Part shown: in pieces, positions 9,726 through 17,630 of the stretch
How positions within the stretch are numbered: position 1 is the first letter of the stretch
Layout: every line of letters starts with the position of its first letter
Source: an uncultured Anderseniella sp.
GTDB taxonomy: Bacteria; Pseudomonadota; Alphaproteobacteria; Rhizobiales; Aestuariivirgaceae
DNA length: 64,000 nucleotides
Assembly: GCA_947488295.1 (NCBI GenBank)
Contig: CANKYU010000001.1
Coordinates: 310,001-374,000 of the forward strand
Direction of reading: 5' to 3'
Made by a program: the position numbers and the translations under genes
The notes under the pieces: generated by a model
What the model was told of the DNA's origin: nothing
The model's database searches: none
What the model saw: the letters and a program-made list of their open reading frames with translations, nothing else

Positions 9726-11354
9726 TTACAGGAATACCGTGGTGATTTCCGGCACCAGCAGGATGATCATAAGAATGAAGATCTGCATGCATATGAACGG
9801 CAGGAAACCGCGGAAAATATCCGGCAGGGTGATGTGTGGCGGCGCTACGGACTTGAGATAGAACGCAGCCGGTCCAAACGGCGGCGACAGGAACGAGACC
9901 TGCATGTTGACGCAGAACAATATGCCGAACCAGACGCGCACCATGGTGCTGGAGTCCAGCCCGCCGGTGAGGCCGAGCTCTTCGATCGGCAGCTTCAGAA
10001 CGATGGGCAGGAACACAGGCATCACCAGCAGCACAATGCCGGTCCAGTCCATGAATGCGCCCAGGAACAGGAAGATCACCATCATGACCAGCAACACGCC
10101 CATGGTCGGCAGGTCATAGCCGACGATCAGGTTGGCGACATAGGTCGGGCCGCCGGCAATGGTGTAGGCGCCAGCCAGCGCGGTGGCGCCAAACGTCACC
10201 CAGATAATGGTGCCGGTGGACTTGAACGTGCGCATGGAGGCTTCGCGCAGCAGGTTGACGGAAAACTCGCCGCGTACCCAGATCAGGAACAGGACGGCAA
10301 GTGCGCCCATGGCGGCGGCTTCGGTAATACCGGTAATGCCGCCATAGATCGACCCGAGCACGACAAACACAACCATCATCGGCGCGACCATGCCCTTGCC
10401 TTTTGCCCAGGCGGTTTTTGCGACATTGACGCCGACGACGAAGTAGATGAAACCGGCGGAAACAAGGGTGATGGCGAGAAACTGATAGAGCGTGGCGTTG
10501 TCGATCAGGCGGGTGTTGCCGTCGATCATTTTCTCGTTGAACTGGCTGCCGATGGTCAGGTACAGCCACCTTGCCACAATCAGGGCAGAGCCGACCCCGG
10601 CCAGCAGAAACAAGAGCGAACTGCCATAAAGCGCCTTTTCCCTGCCGTTCATGTCATCGGGTGATGGCTCCGGCAATGGCGCCAGCTCCGGATTCATGCG
10701 GGTGCGCACCAGAATATAGATGATGTAGCAGCCCGCCAGCATGAAGCCGGGCAGGAACGCCGCCTTGAACAGCGCATGGATCGAGGTCTCGGTAATCAGG
10801 CCGTAGAAGATCAGCACGATGGATGGCGGGATCATGGTGCCGAGCGAGCCGGATGCGCAGATGGTGCCGATGGCCAGGTTCTGATTATAGCCGAGGCGCA
10901 GCATCTGCGGCAGGGCGATCAGGCCAAGCAGGACAACTTCACCGCCAATGATGCCTGACATGGCGGCCATGACAATTGCCATGATGGCGGTCACCACGGC
11001 AATACCGCCACGGGTACGTGACATCCACTGGCTGAGGCACGAATACATGTCCTTGGCAATGCCGGACCGTTCCAGCAGGGTCGCCATGAAAATGAACAAC
11101 GGCACCGATACGAGTACGTAGTTGGTGGTTATGCCGTATAATCGCTGGGCCAGAATGTTCATCGGCCCGCTGCCAAAATTGCTGGTCAGAATGCCGGAAC
11201 CGAAGCTTAACGGATCGGTGATCAGGGTTGGTTCAAATTTCAGCACCATGACCACGACGGCCAGAAAGCCCGAGGCAAAACCTAAAGGCATTCCGATAGC
11301 CAGCAGGAACAGCATTCCCAGCAGCAGAATCAGCGAGATTGTCCCGATATCCAT
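9726..11354 (-). CDS. dctM: TRAP transporter large permease subunit (DctM-like), extended form
   Basis: 542 residues, about 100 more than an ordinary DctM. The N-terminal half carries the expected VPLFIFMATLLERSGIAKDMY, ASGSLGTMIPPSIVLI (near residue 170) and the C-terminal LSPPFGPAAFYLKSVAPP. Between about residues 215 and 330 there is an insertion with a charged loop (PEPSPDDMNGREK) and two or more further hydrophobic stretches. The extension is matched by a long DctQ in the next gene. The pair forms the membrane part of a secondary importer for carboxylates or sugar acids. The order of transcription is dctP, dctQ, dctM, then the enolase-superfamily gene. Confidence 0.93.
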   Translation of the reverse strand: MDIGTISLILLLGMLFLLAIGMPLGFASGFLAVVVMVLKFEPTLITDPLSFGSGILTSNFGSGPMNILAQRLYGITTNYVLVSVPLFIFMATLLERSGIAKDMYSCLSQWMSRTRGGIAVVTAIMAIVMAAMSGIIGGEVVLLGLIALPQMLRLGYNQNLAIGTICASGSLGTMIPPSIVLIFYGLITETSIHALFKAAFLPGFMLAGCYIIYILVRTRMNPELAPLPEPSPDDMNGREKALYGSSLLFLLAGVGSALIVARWLYLTIGSQFNEKMIDGNTRLIDNATLYQFLAITLVSAGFIYFVVGVNVAKTAWAKGKGMVAPMMVVFVVLGSIYGGITGITEAAAMGALAVLFLIWVRGEFSVNLLREASMRTFKSTGTIIWVTFGATALAGAYTIAGGPTYVANLIVGYDLPTMGVLLVMMVIFLFLGAFMDWTGIVLLVMPVFLPIVLKLPIEELGLTGGLDSSTMVRVWFGILFCVNMQVSFLSPPFGPAAFYLKSVAPPHITLPDIFRGFLPFICMQIFILMIILLVPEITTVFL

Positions 11355-11366
11355 GAGTAAACGCCC

Positions 11367-12164
11367 CTAGTCTTTCGGCTTTGGTGGATTACCCGACAGG
11401 ATCTCGTCAGGCATATTCACCTTCTTGAGTTGAGCAGCTTCCTCGGCGACTTCATCCATTTCCACGTGCGGCACCGGTGTCTTGTTGAAGTCGCGGACCA
11501 GTCCCAGCCAAACGATCACCACAGACATGAACAGGAAAACCGCAATACCGAACTGCCATTTCAGCGGCACGACGTGGCCTTCCGGCGGATCGATGAACAG
11601 ATTGTATGCAGCCATTAGTGCAAGACCTGTAATCAGGACAGTTACAAAGACGTCGAAAGACTTGCGCACCCAGGCAACCGACGGCCAGTCGCGGATGAGA
11701 TTCGAGATTGCCTGCAGCGCCAGGAACAGGAGCATCGTCAGCACCAGAGGCTTGATGGTTGCGGGAATCGGCGGGTCATAGGCGGTGCCGAATGTTTCCC
11801 AGCGCAGGAACTTTGCCTTCGATTCCCCGAACCCGCCCCATACAACGGCAAAGGCAAAGACCGATACACAGACGGTCGACAAAACGTCGAACACCCTGCG
11901 CAACCACAGCGGCGCCATGTCGTAGATGATGAAGATGCGAATATGGCTGCGCTGCTGCATGGCATACAGGCCGGCGGACAGGTAAATACCGCCGGCTACC
12001 CACAGGGACATTTCGTTCACCCACAGCGTGGCGGCAGCGAAGAAGTAGCGCATGACCACTTCGTACAGGATGATGAGAACGATGAAGAACGGCGCCCACA
12101 TTGCTATGCGGCTGAAACTCCACGTGAGCAGGTCCAGCGGACCTGTCCGTTCATGTTCGATCAT
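11367..12164 (-). CDS. dctQ: TRAP transporter small permease subunit (DctQ-like), extended form
   Basis: 265 residues, whereas DctQ proteins are usually 160-200. The core is the four-helix DctQ domain: FFIVLIILYEVVMRYFF, LWVNEMSLWVAGGIYLSAG with the common W-x-x-E motif, then MQQRSHIRI and the later helices. The second half contains additional hydrophobic segments (VFVTVLITGLALMAAYNLF and FGIAVFLFMSVVIVWLGLV) not seen in short DctQs, followed by an acidic tail. The gene lies 12 bases upstream of dctM and 132 bases downstream of dctP. The gap to dctP holds two hairpins that may reduce read-through. Confidence 0.9.
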   Translation of the reverse strand: MIEHERTGPLDLLTWSFSRIAMWAPFFIVLIILYEVVMRYFFAAATLWVNEMSLWVAGGIYLSAGLYAMQQRSHIRIFIIYDMAPLWLRRVFDVLSTVCVSVFAFAVVWGGFGESKAKFLRWETFGTAYDPPIPATIKPLVLTMLLFLALQAISNLIRDWPSVAWVRKSFDVFVTVLITGLALMAAYNLFIDPPEGHVVPLKWQFGIAVFLFMSVVIVWLGLVRDFNKTPVPHVEMDEVAEEAAQLKKVNMPDEILSGNPPKPKD

Positions 12165-12201
12165 GTGTTCACGCTCCCATCAACCCCATGGATTTTCCCC
12201 A

Positions 12202-12246
12202 TTCCAACCACCATCGCTGCTGCACGGCTTGCGATGGTGGTTGGAA
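12202..12246. promoter_or_regulatory. Perfect 16-bp stem-loop between dctP and dctQ
   Basis: Bases 12202-12217 and 12231-12246 are perfect inverted copies (TTCCAACCACCATCGC and its complement) with a 13-base loop. It is on the 3' side of the dctP transcript, beyond the terminator-like hairpin next to the dctP stop and before dctQ. Such structures usually stabilise the binding-protein message or limit read-through so that binding protein exceeds permease. Function is inferred. Confidence 0.7.
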
Positions 12247-12261
12247 AGATGAAAATGAGGC

Positions 12262-12290
12262 GGCCCCGTCGAGGAGCCGCCCCGCGGTGT
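12262..12290 (-). terminator. GC-rich hairpin after dctP (partial terminator/attenuator)
   Basis: Read on the minus strand just after the dctP stop codon, GGGGCGGC and GCCGCC form a stem closed over a CTCGACG-type loop, followed by TCATTTTCATCTTT, which is T-rich. This resembles a leaky intrinsic terminator placed inside an operon, before dctQ and dctM. Confidence 0.6.
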
Positions 12291-12296
12291 TGCAGG

Positions 12297-13319
12297 TTAC
12301 TTGGCCAGGCCGAGCTGACGCAGGTATGACAGGTGCGCTTCAACCAGTGCCTTGGCTTCCGGCGTGGTCGCAAACTCAGGCCAGGTTGCCTGGGCTGCAT
12401 CACGGAACTTCTGCAGTTCTTCCGGTGCCCACTGCGACAGGGTCACGCCCTTTTCCCGCAGGCTTGCTGCTGCTTCGGCATTCTTCTTTTCGAATGTCAG
12501 TGCCGTGCGCAGCGCCAGTGCTTCCATGGTCACCTTCATGATGCGCTGATGGTGTTCCGGCATGGCGTCGAACTTGGCCTTGTTGCAGGCCAGGTGATCT
12601 GACGGCATGGAGTGGAAACCCGGATAGTTCGCGTACTTCACGATATCATACAGACCAAGGCCGACATTGTTGGCGAGACCTGAGGCGTCCGCGCCGTCAA
12701 TGATGCCGGATTCAAGTGCGGTGAAGATCTCCGTGAAATCCATCACGATGGGCTTGGCACCGAGTTTTTCAAAAATCTTGGTTTCCATGCCCGGAGGGGA
12801 ACGGAACTTCCAGTCCTTGAAGTCGGATATCTGGGTGATCGGCTTGCCGGAGGCAAATGATTCCTGCCCGTAAACCCACCAGCCGATCAGTTCCATGTCA
12901 AACTTGTTGTAGAGTTTCTGTGCAGCGTCGAGGCCGCCACCATAATACAGCCATGACAGCTGCTGGTAGGGGGTTTCATATCCGCCCATGATGTCGCCGA
13001 CAAACTGGAATGCCGGGTTCTTGCCGGTCTGGTAGGAACCACCGGTCATGTCGCAATCCAGGATGCCTGTTGCTGCGGCATCAAAGGTCTCAACCGACTT
13101 CACGACGGAAGACGAGTAGAACATTTCCACCTGGATTTCACCGTTCGACATCTTCTGGATATCGTCGACATACTGAGCGGCAAGCTTGCCCGATGGTGTC
13201 TCAGGCGCATAGTGCGTCTGGATGCGCAGCTTGGTTTCTGCCGCGCTGGCAGTGGCGCTGAGACCGGTGGCCAGCAAGGCTGCTGTCGCAACGCCGGCAA
13301 GTACGTTTTTCATCAACAT
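12297..13319 (-). CDS. dctP: TRAP transporter substrate-binding protein (DctP family)
   Basis: 340 residues from the ATG at 13319, chosen because GGAGGA lies seven bases upstream; earlier in-frame starts put the ribosome site too close. A Sec signal peptide is clear (KNVLAGVATAALLATGLSATASAAE). The mature protein begins TKLRIQTHYAPETPSG, and has the DctP features MTGGSYQTGKNPAF, WWVYGQESFASGKPI, DFKDWKFRSPPGMETKIFEKLG with the ligand-binding arginine, and FTEIFTALESGIIDGAD. It captures a carboxylate in the periplasm for the DctQ/DctM pair downstream. The operon promoter faces the divergent gntR gene and contains a GntR-type palindrome. The context points to L-idonate, gluconate or another sugar acid as ligand. 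Confidence 0.93.
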   Translation of the reverse strand: MLMKNVLAGVATAALLATGLSATASAAETKLRIQTHYAPETPSGKLAAQYVDDIQKMSNGEIQVEMFYSSSVVKSVETFDAAATGILDCDMTGGSYQTGKNPAFQFVGDIMGGYETPYQQLSWLYYGGGLDAAQKLYNKFDMELIGWWVYGQESFASGKPITQISDFKDWKFRSPPGMETKIFEKLGAKPIVMDFTEIFTALESGIIDGADASGLANNVGLGLYDIVKYANYPGFHSMPSDHLACNKAKFDAMPEHHQRIMKVTMEALALRTALTFEKKNAEAAASLREKGVTLSQWAPEELQKFRDAAQATWPEFATTPEAKALVEAHLSYLRQLGLAK

Positions 13320-13467
13320 AAGCATTTCCTCCGTGTGTATGGCCGCCACCCTGGCTGGCCATCCTGTTTGTGCGTGATTTCAGATCTTTGATGCCTGAAC
13401 GCCGAAGTTGACCGGTTATGCCGGCTCCCTCTTGGTTTCAACGATAGGACGCATGGCAGGGGCTGGC

Positions 13468-13490
13468 AATATAGGATTGTCTGACAATCC
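13468..13490 (-). promoter_or_regulatory. GntR/FadR-type operator with adjoining -10 element of the dctP promoter
   Basis: Bases 13474-13490 read GGATTGTCTGACAATCC, a perfect palindrome around a central T. It fits the FadR-subfamily consensus T-N-G-T-N3-A-C-N-A. On the minus strand it directly adjoins TATATT (13473-13468), a good -10 hexamer. The operator is 17 bp long and so fills the place of a promoter spacer. The corresponding -35 (ACCATT) is poor. The regulator gene gntR is divergent. Confidence 0.75.
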
Positions 13491-13586
13491 AATGGTTTTT
13501 CGATAATTGCTTTCCGGCAGCAACCCAACTAATCTTGCGCTGTTGCAGGCATGTTCGGCACATGCGCACAGGGGACCGAAGCGGAA

Positions 13587-13599
13587 ATTGTCTGACAAT
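13587..13599 (+). promoter_or_regulatory. Second GntR-type operator, abutting the gntR start codon
   Basis: ATTGTCTGACAAT repeats the core of the upstream palindrome exactly, 111 bases away centre to centre. It ends at the base before the gntR ATG (13600), so protein bound here would block transcription or translation of gntR. This suggests autoregulation. Confidence 0.75.
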
Positions 13600-14370
13600 A
13601 TGAACCATTCCAAGCAATATCAATCACTTGTTCAGGGTGCGGAGATAAAGCGGCTCTATGCGGTTGTGGCGCGCCAAATCGCGGCTTTCGTGGCGGAGCA
13701 GGACATGAAACCCGGCGACCGGCTGCCATCTGAACACAAGCTTGCACAACAGTTCAACATCTCGCGCGCCACCGTGCGCGAGGCAATCGTGGCGCTGGAA
13801 GTATTCGGGTTGGTCGATGTGCCGGTGAACTGCGGTGCCGTTGTGCTGGATCCCCATGCATCAACGGCCCTTGACCAGGCCGGCGTGCTGAGTGCAGGCG
13901 TGTCCGGAGAGGGGCTGGAAGAAGTGGCCCGGTTCAGAATTCTGCTGGAAACAGACGGTGCCCGGCAATCCATCACCAATGGCGGCGTGGACTGGGAAAG
14001 TGCGCTGGTGGCAGCACATCATCGCCTGGCACACATTGAATTCAGGATGAAATCCGGCTCGATGACAAACTATGAACTCTGGCGCCAGTGCGACTGGGAG
14101 TTTCACGAGGCGCTGGTTTCCGGTTGCGGATCGGCATTGCACATGAAACTTCACAAGGCAGCGTTTGACCAGTTCAGAAAGGTTGTAGCGCTGGAGTACC
14201 GGGCGGTGGGGTTCAGGGGCCTGCGCATCATTGAAGAGCACAAGGCAATACTTGATGCCGCCCTGGCCAGAGACAGCGAGGCTTGCGCGGTGGCGCTTGA
14301 ACGGCACATCACGGCATTCTTCAATGCGGCAAACCGTGCTGCACCGGTAAACCGGGCGGCAGTATCATGA
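13600..14370 (+). CDS. GntR-family transcriptional regulator, FadR subfamily (FCD domain)
   Basis: 256 residues from the ATG at 13600; an upstream ATG-like extension (13507) would run through the operator and is less likely. The N-terminal winged helix-turn-helix covers about residues 15-80, with the hallmark PGDRLPSEHKLAQQFNISRATVREAI. A helical FCD ligand-binding domain follows, with histidines in VAAHHRLAHIEF, CDWEFHEALV and EEHKAILDAALARD that usually bind a metal and a carboxylate ligand. It is divergent from the TRAP operon, and its ATGA overlap with gnd places it first in the gntR-gnd-gntK-reductase operon. Two matching palindromes lie in the intergenic region. Gluconate, 6-phosphogluconate or idonate is the likely inducer, by inference. 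Confidence 0.92.
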   Translation: MNHSKQYQSLVQGAEIKRLYAVVARQIAAFVAEQDMKPGDRLPSEHKLAQQFNISRATVREAIVALEVFGLVDVPVNCGAVVLDPHASTALDQAGVLSAGVSGEGLEEVARFRILLETDGARQSITNGGVDWESALVAAHHRLAHIEFRMKSGSMTNYELWRQCDWEFHEALVSGCGSALHMKLHKAAFDQFRKVVALEYRAVGFRGLRIIEEHKAILDAALARDSEACAVALERHITAFFNAANRAAPVNRAAVS

Positions 14371-15695
14371 AGCTGGCGATCATCGGCATGGGTGTTATGG
14401 GCAGAAACCTGGCCCTGAACTTCCGCGATGCCGGTCATCAGTGCGTTGTATGGGATCCGTGGCCACAGGCGCGCGGCTGGACTGCCGAGGGGATTGAGGT
14501 GTGCGAAACGCTGGAAGCGCTGGTAAGCAGTCTGCCGGTTCCCAGCATCGTCCTGCTGATGGTCAAGTCAGGTCGTCCGGTCTATGAACTGACGGAGAAG
14601 CTGATCGAGTTGCTGGAATCCGGCGACATCATAATTGATGGCGGCAATTCACACTATATAGACACCCAGACCAATGCCATGCTGTGCCGCAAACGCGGTA
14701 TCAACTTTGCCGGTCTTGGCGTATCCGGCGGGGCGGAGGGTGCGCGCAGCGGGCCGTCCATGATGCTGGGATGTGCTGCAGAAATGCGCATCATGCTGGA
14801 ACCGCTGCTGGCCAATGTGGCCGCCCGCCATGATGGTCAGGCATGTCTGGGCTGGTTTGGAGAAGGCGGCGCAGGACACTTCGTCAAGATGGTCCACAAT
14901 GGTATCGAGTACGCCATCATGCAGGCGATTGCCGAAAGCTGGCAACTGCTCGAACTGTCCGGACAGACGACCTTTGCAGCCGGCAAGCAATTGGGAATCT
15001 GGTCCCGCGGGCCGCTGGCGGGATATCTGATGGAGATTTCCGGCGAGGTTCTGCAGGCCGGTGACGCATTGTCCGGGACACTGCTTATTGACATGGTGGA
15101 CGATGCGGCGGGACAAAAGGGAACCGGTGGATGGTGTATCAGCGAAGCGCTCAGCCTCGGTGTGCCGGTGCCGTCGATCATGGCGGCTGTCACCATGCGC
15201 CAGGTGTCATCCCATGAGGTCCTGCGGGTTCTTGACGAAGACCGACCGGCAGCAGATATGGGGATCACGGCTGAAGCTGTTCACGACGCACTGATGTGCG
15301 CCGTGGCGCTTGCCCTGGCGCAGGGCGCGCACCTGCTCACGGTGGCAAGCAAGGAGCATGACTGGAAAGTACAGCTGAGTGAGGCTGCAAGAGTGTGGCG
15401 GCAGGGTTCGATCCTGCGCATGGCCATGCTCGACAGATTTGCCGATCCTGCGGCGCTGTTTGACATGGCATCGGACCATGCAGGCGGTCTGCGCCAGTGC
15501 GTGGCAGACGCGTCGGCGGCGGCGGTGCCGGTGCCGGTGATGTCTGCAAGCCTTGCCTATCTGGATACCTGCGCCGCGGAGCAATTGCCCACGGCGCTGG
15601 TGCAACTTCAGCGCGACAGGTTCGGTGCGCACGGTCTGAAGCACCGCGAGACCGGAGAGATGTTCCACGGGCCCTGGCACGAGGCCGACACATGA
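14367..15695 (+). CDS. gnd: 6-phosphogluconate dehydrogenase (decarboxylating)
   Basis: 442 residues. It converts 6-phosphogluconate to ribulose 5-phosphate, CO2 and NAD(P)H. The N-terminal Rossmann motif is GMGVMGRNLALNF, followed by the 6PGDH signatures IIIDGGNSHYIDT, GVSGGAEGARSGPSMM, and the catalytic lysine K174 in GAGHFVKMVHNGIEYA. The helical C-terminal domain contains DDAAGQKGTGGWCISEAL. The length is slightly short of the 468-residue enterobacterial enzyme. The start codon overlaps the gntR stop (ATGA) and its own stop overlaps the gntK start in the same way, so the operon is translationally coupled. Finding Gnd beside gluconokinase argues that gluconate enters the pentose phosphate pathway here. 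Confidence 0.95.
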   Translation: MKLAIIGMGVMGRNLALNFRDAGHQCVVWDPWPQARGWTAEGIEVCETLEALVSSLPVPSIVLLMVKSGRPVYELTEKLIELLESGDIIIDGGNSHYIDTQTNAMLCRKRGINFAGLGVSGGAEGARSGPSMMLGCAAEMRIMLEPLLANVAARHDGQACLGWFGEGGAGHFVKMVHNGIEYAIMQAIAESWQLLELSGQTTFAAGKQLGIWSRGPLAGYLMEISGEVLQAGDALSGTLLIDMVDDAAGQKGTGGWCISEALSLGVPVPSIMAAVTMRQVSSHEVLRVLDEDRPAADMGITAEAVHDALMCAVALALAQGAHLLTVASKEHDWKVQLSEAARVWRQGSILRMAMLDRFADPAALFDMASDHAGGLRQCVADASAAAVPVPVMSASLAYLDTCAAEQLPTALVQLQRDRFGAHGLKHRETGEMFHGPWHEADT

Positions 15696-16228
15696 TCGTT
15701 GTCGTGATGGGTGTATGCGGTTGCGGGAAGACTACAATTGGCCGCAAGCTGGCAGACAGGCTTGATGCCGCTTTCATTGAAGGCGATGAGCTGCATCCTG
15801 CCGGCAACAGGGACAAGATGGCTGCCGGCATTCCTCTTGACGATGAGGATCGCGAACCATGGCTGGATGCCATTGCCGCGCAGGCAGCGCTGGTATCGTC
15901 CGATGCGCCGTGTGTCGTGGTGTCATGTTCTGCCTTGAAGCGGGCTTATCGTGACAGGTTGCGCAACGGCGCCGGGGACCTGAAGCTGGTTCACCTGACG
16001 GGCAGCAGGCCGCTGCTCAAACAGCGCATGAACGAACGGCGGGGCCACTTCATGCCGGCAGGCCTGCTGGACAGCCAGCTTGCCACACTTGAGGTGCCGG
16101 AGCCTGACGAAACGGTCATCAACCTGGACGTGGCTGAGCAGCCGGTCGCCATCGTTGAACGCGCGCTTGCATTCCTGGAATTTTCTGCATCTTCAAATTC
16201 AAACAAGCAAAAGGAAACTCAACAATGA
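15692..16228 (+). CDS. gntK: Gluconokinase, GntK/IdnK type
   Basis: 178 residues from the ATG that overlaps the gnd stop; a longer frame upstream is only the gnd shadow. It phosphorylates D-gluconate to 6-phosphogluconate. The P-loop is GVCGCGKTT (residues 7-15), followed by the gluconokinase signature EGDELHPAGNRDKMAAGIPLDD, split here by the usual DxxPW-like DREPWLDAI, then VSCSALKRAYRD and a typical C-terminal LLDSQLATLEVPEPDE. The size matches the thermosensitive GntK/IdnK group. Being between gnd and the GarR-like gene in one operon, it gives the link from IdnO to Gnd. Confidence 0.95.
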   Translation: MIVVVMGVCGCGKTTIGRKLADRLDAAFIEGDELHPAGNRDKMAAGIPLDDEDREPWLDAIAAQAALVSSDAPCVVVSCSALKRAYRDRLRNGAGDLKLVHLTGSRPLLKQRMNERRGHFMPAGLLDSQLATLEVPEPDETVINLDVAEQPVAIVERALAFLEFSASSNSNKQKETQQ

Positions 16229-17127
16229 GCACCAAACCACGCGTCGGATTTATCGGTGTCGGCCTGATGGGTCACGGCATGGCCAAAAACATCCTCAAAT
16301 CCGGCTATGAGCTGACGATCATGGGGCACAAAAACCGCAAGCCGGTTGCCGATCTGGTCAAGCGCGGTGCCAGGGAAGCCAAGAACCCTGCTGCCCTGGC
16401 CAACGCGAGCGACGTTATCTTTCTGTGCGTCTCGTCATCTGCACAGGTTGAGGAACTGGTGCGCGGCAAGTCCGGCATCGCTGCAGGCGCTGCAAAGGGA
16501 ACCATTGTGGTCGACACATCGACGTCCGACCCGACGTCGACGCTGGAACTGGCAGCCGAACTGAAGGCCATCGGTGTCAAGCTGATCGATGCGCCGCTCG
16601 GACGCACACCGAAGGAAGCCGAGGAAGGCCGCCTGAACACATTCGTGGGTTCTGACGCGAAAACCCTGAAACAGCTTCGCCCGCTGATCGAGACATGGGC
16701 TGAAAACATCATCCATGTCGGCCCGCTGGGCAACGGGCACAAGATCAAGCTGATCAACAATTTCATTGCCATGTCGTATTCCGCGGTATGGGCGGAAGCC
16801 TATACGGCATGCACCAAGACCGGCGTCGACCAGCAGACGCTGTATGATGTAGTCAAGGCCGGCGGCATGTACTGCGGCAATTTCGAAAACATGAGCAAGT
16901 GGGTCATCGGGCGCGATCCCAAGGCGCACGAGTTTGCCATCCGCAACTGCCTCAAGGACCAGCGCTATTTCAATAACATGATCGAGGCGGCCGGCATGGC
17001 GGCTATGGTCGCCCCGGCGGTGAAGCAGTCCTATGCCATGGCAGTGGCCAAGGGCGACGGTGAGCGTCACATGCCGATGATGTCGGATGTGGTCGGGGAG
17101 TTGAACGGTATCAAGTTCGACAAGTAA
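16225..17127 (+). CDS. NAD(P)-dependent beta-hydroxyacid dehydrogenase (GarR/MmsB-like)
   Basis: 300 residues; the ATG overlaps the gntK stop. It has the N-terminal NAD(P) motif GFIGVGLMGHGMAKNIL (near 8-24) and the catalytic lysine in GNGHKIKLINNFIAMS. The family oxidises or reduces beta-hydroxyacids such as 2-hydroxy-3-oxopropionate, 3-hydroxyisobutyrate or threonate. The substrate loop is unusual: the common DAPVSGG is replaced by DAPLGRTPKEAEEGRLN, so the enzyme is not a standard tartronate semialdehyde reductase and may act on a longer or more polar acid. It is the last gene of the operon with gntR, gnd and gntK. A role in another sugar-acid branch is likely, but the substrate is not determined. 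Confidence 0.85.
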   Translation: MSTKPRVGFIGVGLMGHGMAKNILKSGYELTIMGHKNRKPVADLVKRGAREAKNPAALANASDVIFLCVSSSAQVEELVRGKSGIAAGAAKGTIVVDTSTSDPTSTLELAAELKAIGVKLIDAPLGRTPKEAEEGRLNTFVGSDAKTLKQLRPLIETWAENIIHVGPLGNGHKIKLINNFIAMSYSAVWAEAYTACTKTGVDQQTLYDVVKAGGMYCGNFENMSKWVIGRDPKAHEFAIRNCLKDQRYFNNMIEAAGMAAMVAPAVKQSYAMAVAKGDGERHMPMMSDVVGELNGIKFDK

Positions 17128-17172
17128 TCAGCTGGCAATGCCATTGCGTACGGGGATGTCTCTGCTTTCTTG

Positions 17173-17305
17173 CTGGTCGAACAGCTTGTCCTCGCTTCGC
17201 TCGGGCCGTTCTTGATACTGGTCGAACAGCTTGTCCTCGCTTCGCTCGGGCCGTTCTTGATACTGGTCGAACAGCTTATCCGCCTGCGGCGGGCCGTTCT
17301 CCGTG
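17173..17305 (+). repeat. 45-bp tandem repeat, about three copies
   Basis: Units begin at 17173, 17218 and 17263, each with CTGGTCGAACAGCTT. The first two are identical over 45 bases and contain CCTCGCTTCGCTCGGGCCGT; the third diverges in its second half (CCGCCTGCGGCGGGCC) but preserves the start and the GGGCCGTTCT end. It follows the GarR-like gene, in non-coding DNA. Confidence 0.85.
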
Positions 17306-17342
17306 CTTAGATGACTGTTGAACGTTACTTCATATCTACTTT

Positions 17343-17413
17343 GTCACCCTCGGGCTTGTCCCGAGGGTCCATTGCGACGGTGCCTGGGTCCTCGGGACAA
17401 GCCCGAGGATGAC
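17343..17413. repeat. REP-like nested palindrome
   Basis: Two mini-hairpins, CCCTCGGG-CTTGT-CCCGAGGG and TCCTCGGG-ACAAG-CCCGAGGA, are also inverted copies of each other, from GTCACCC at the left to GGATGAC at the right. Such GTCATCCTCGGG palindromes are widespread in alphaproteobacterial intergenic DNA. It lies at the convergent end of two operons and could act as a bidirectional terminator. Confidence 0.75.
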
Positions 17414-17446
17414 ATTCGGTGAGCATCACAGGACCAGGCGATTTTC

Positions 17447-17580
17447 GTGATGAATTCCCGTCCGAGGTACGAAGTGCCGAGGCAAGGCCGACCGGCCGCC
17501 GCACGAAGTGCGCCCTCGCGGAGCGCAGCCGAAGGCTGCCTGCGTGAGCGGAATAAACCCTGGCACGAAATGCCGAGGCA
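17447..17580 (-). repeat. Hairpin-rich dispersed repeat, minus-strand copy
   Basis: Read on the minus strand this block nearly matches 26123-26258: a short hairpin, CCAGGGTTTATTCCGCTCACG, GCAGCCTTCGGCTGC, GCGCACTTCGTGCG, GGCCGGTCGGCC, TTGCCTCGGCACTTCGT and TTCATCAC. Several hairpins have the same TTC apex. No protein-coding frame is convincing. Confidence 0.85.
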
Positions 17581-17630
17581 AACGCGACTGCGCGTCATGC
17601 GATGCATGCCCCGCTGAGCGCAGCTGACCT

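Noticed and set aside
17173..17305. Possible CRISPR array
   Set aside because: The 45-bp units are contiguous with no unique spacers between them, and no cas gene is present.
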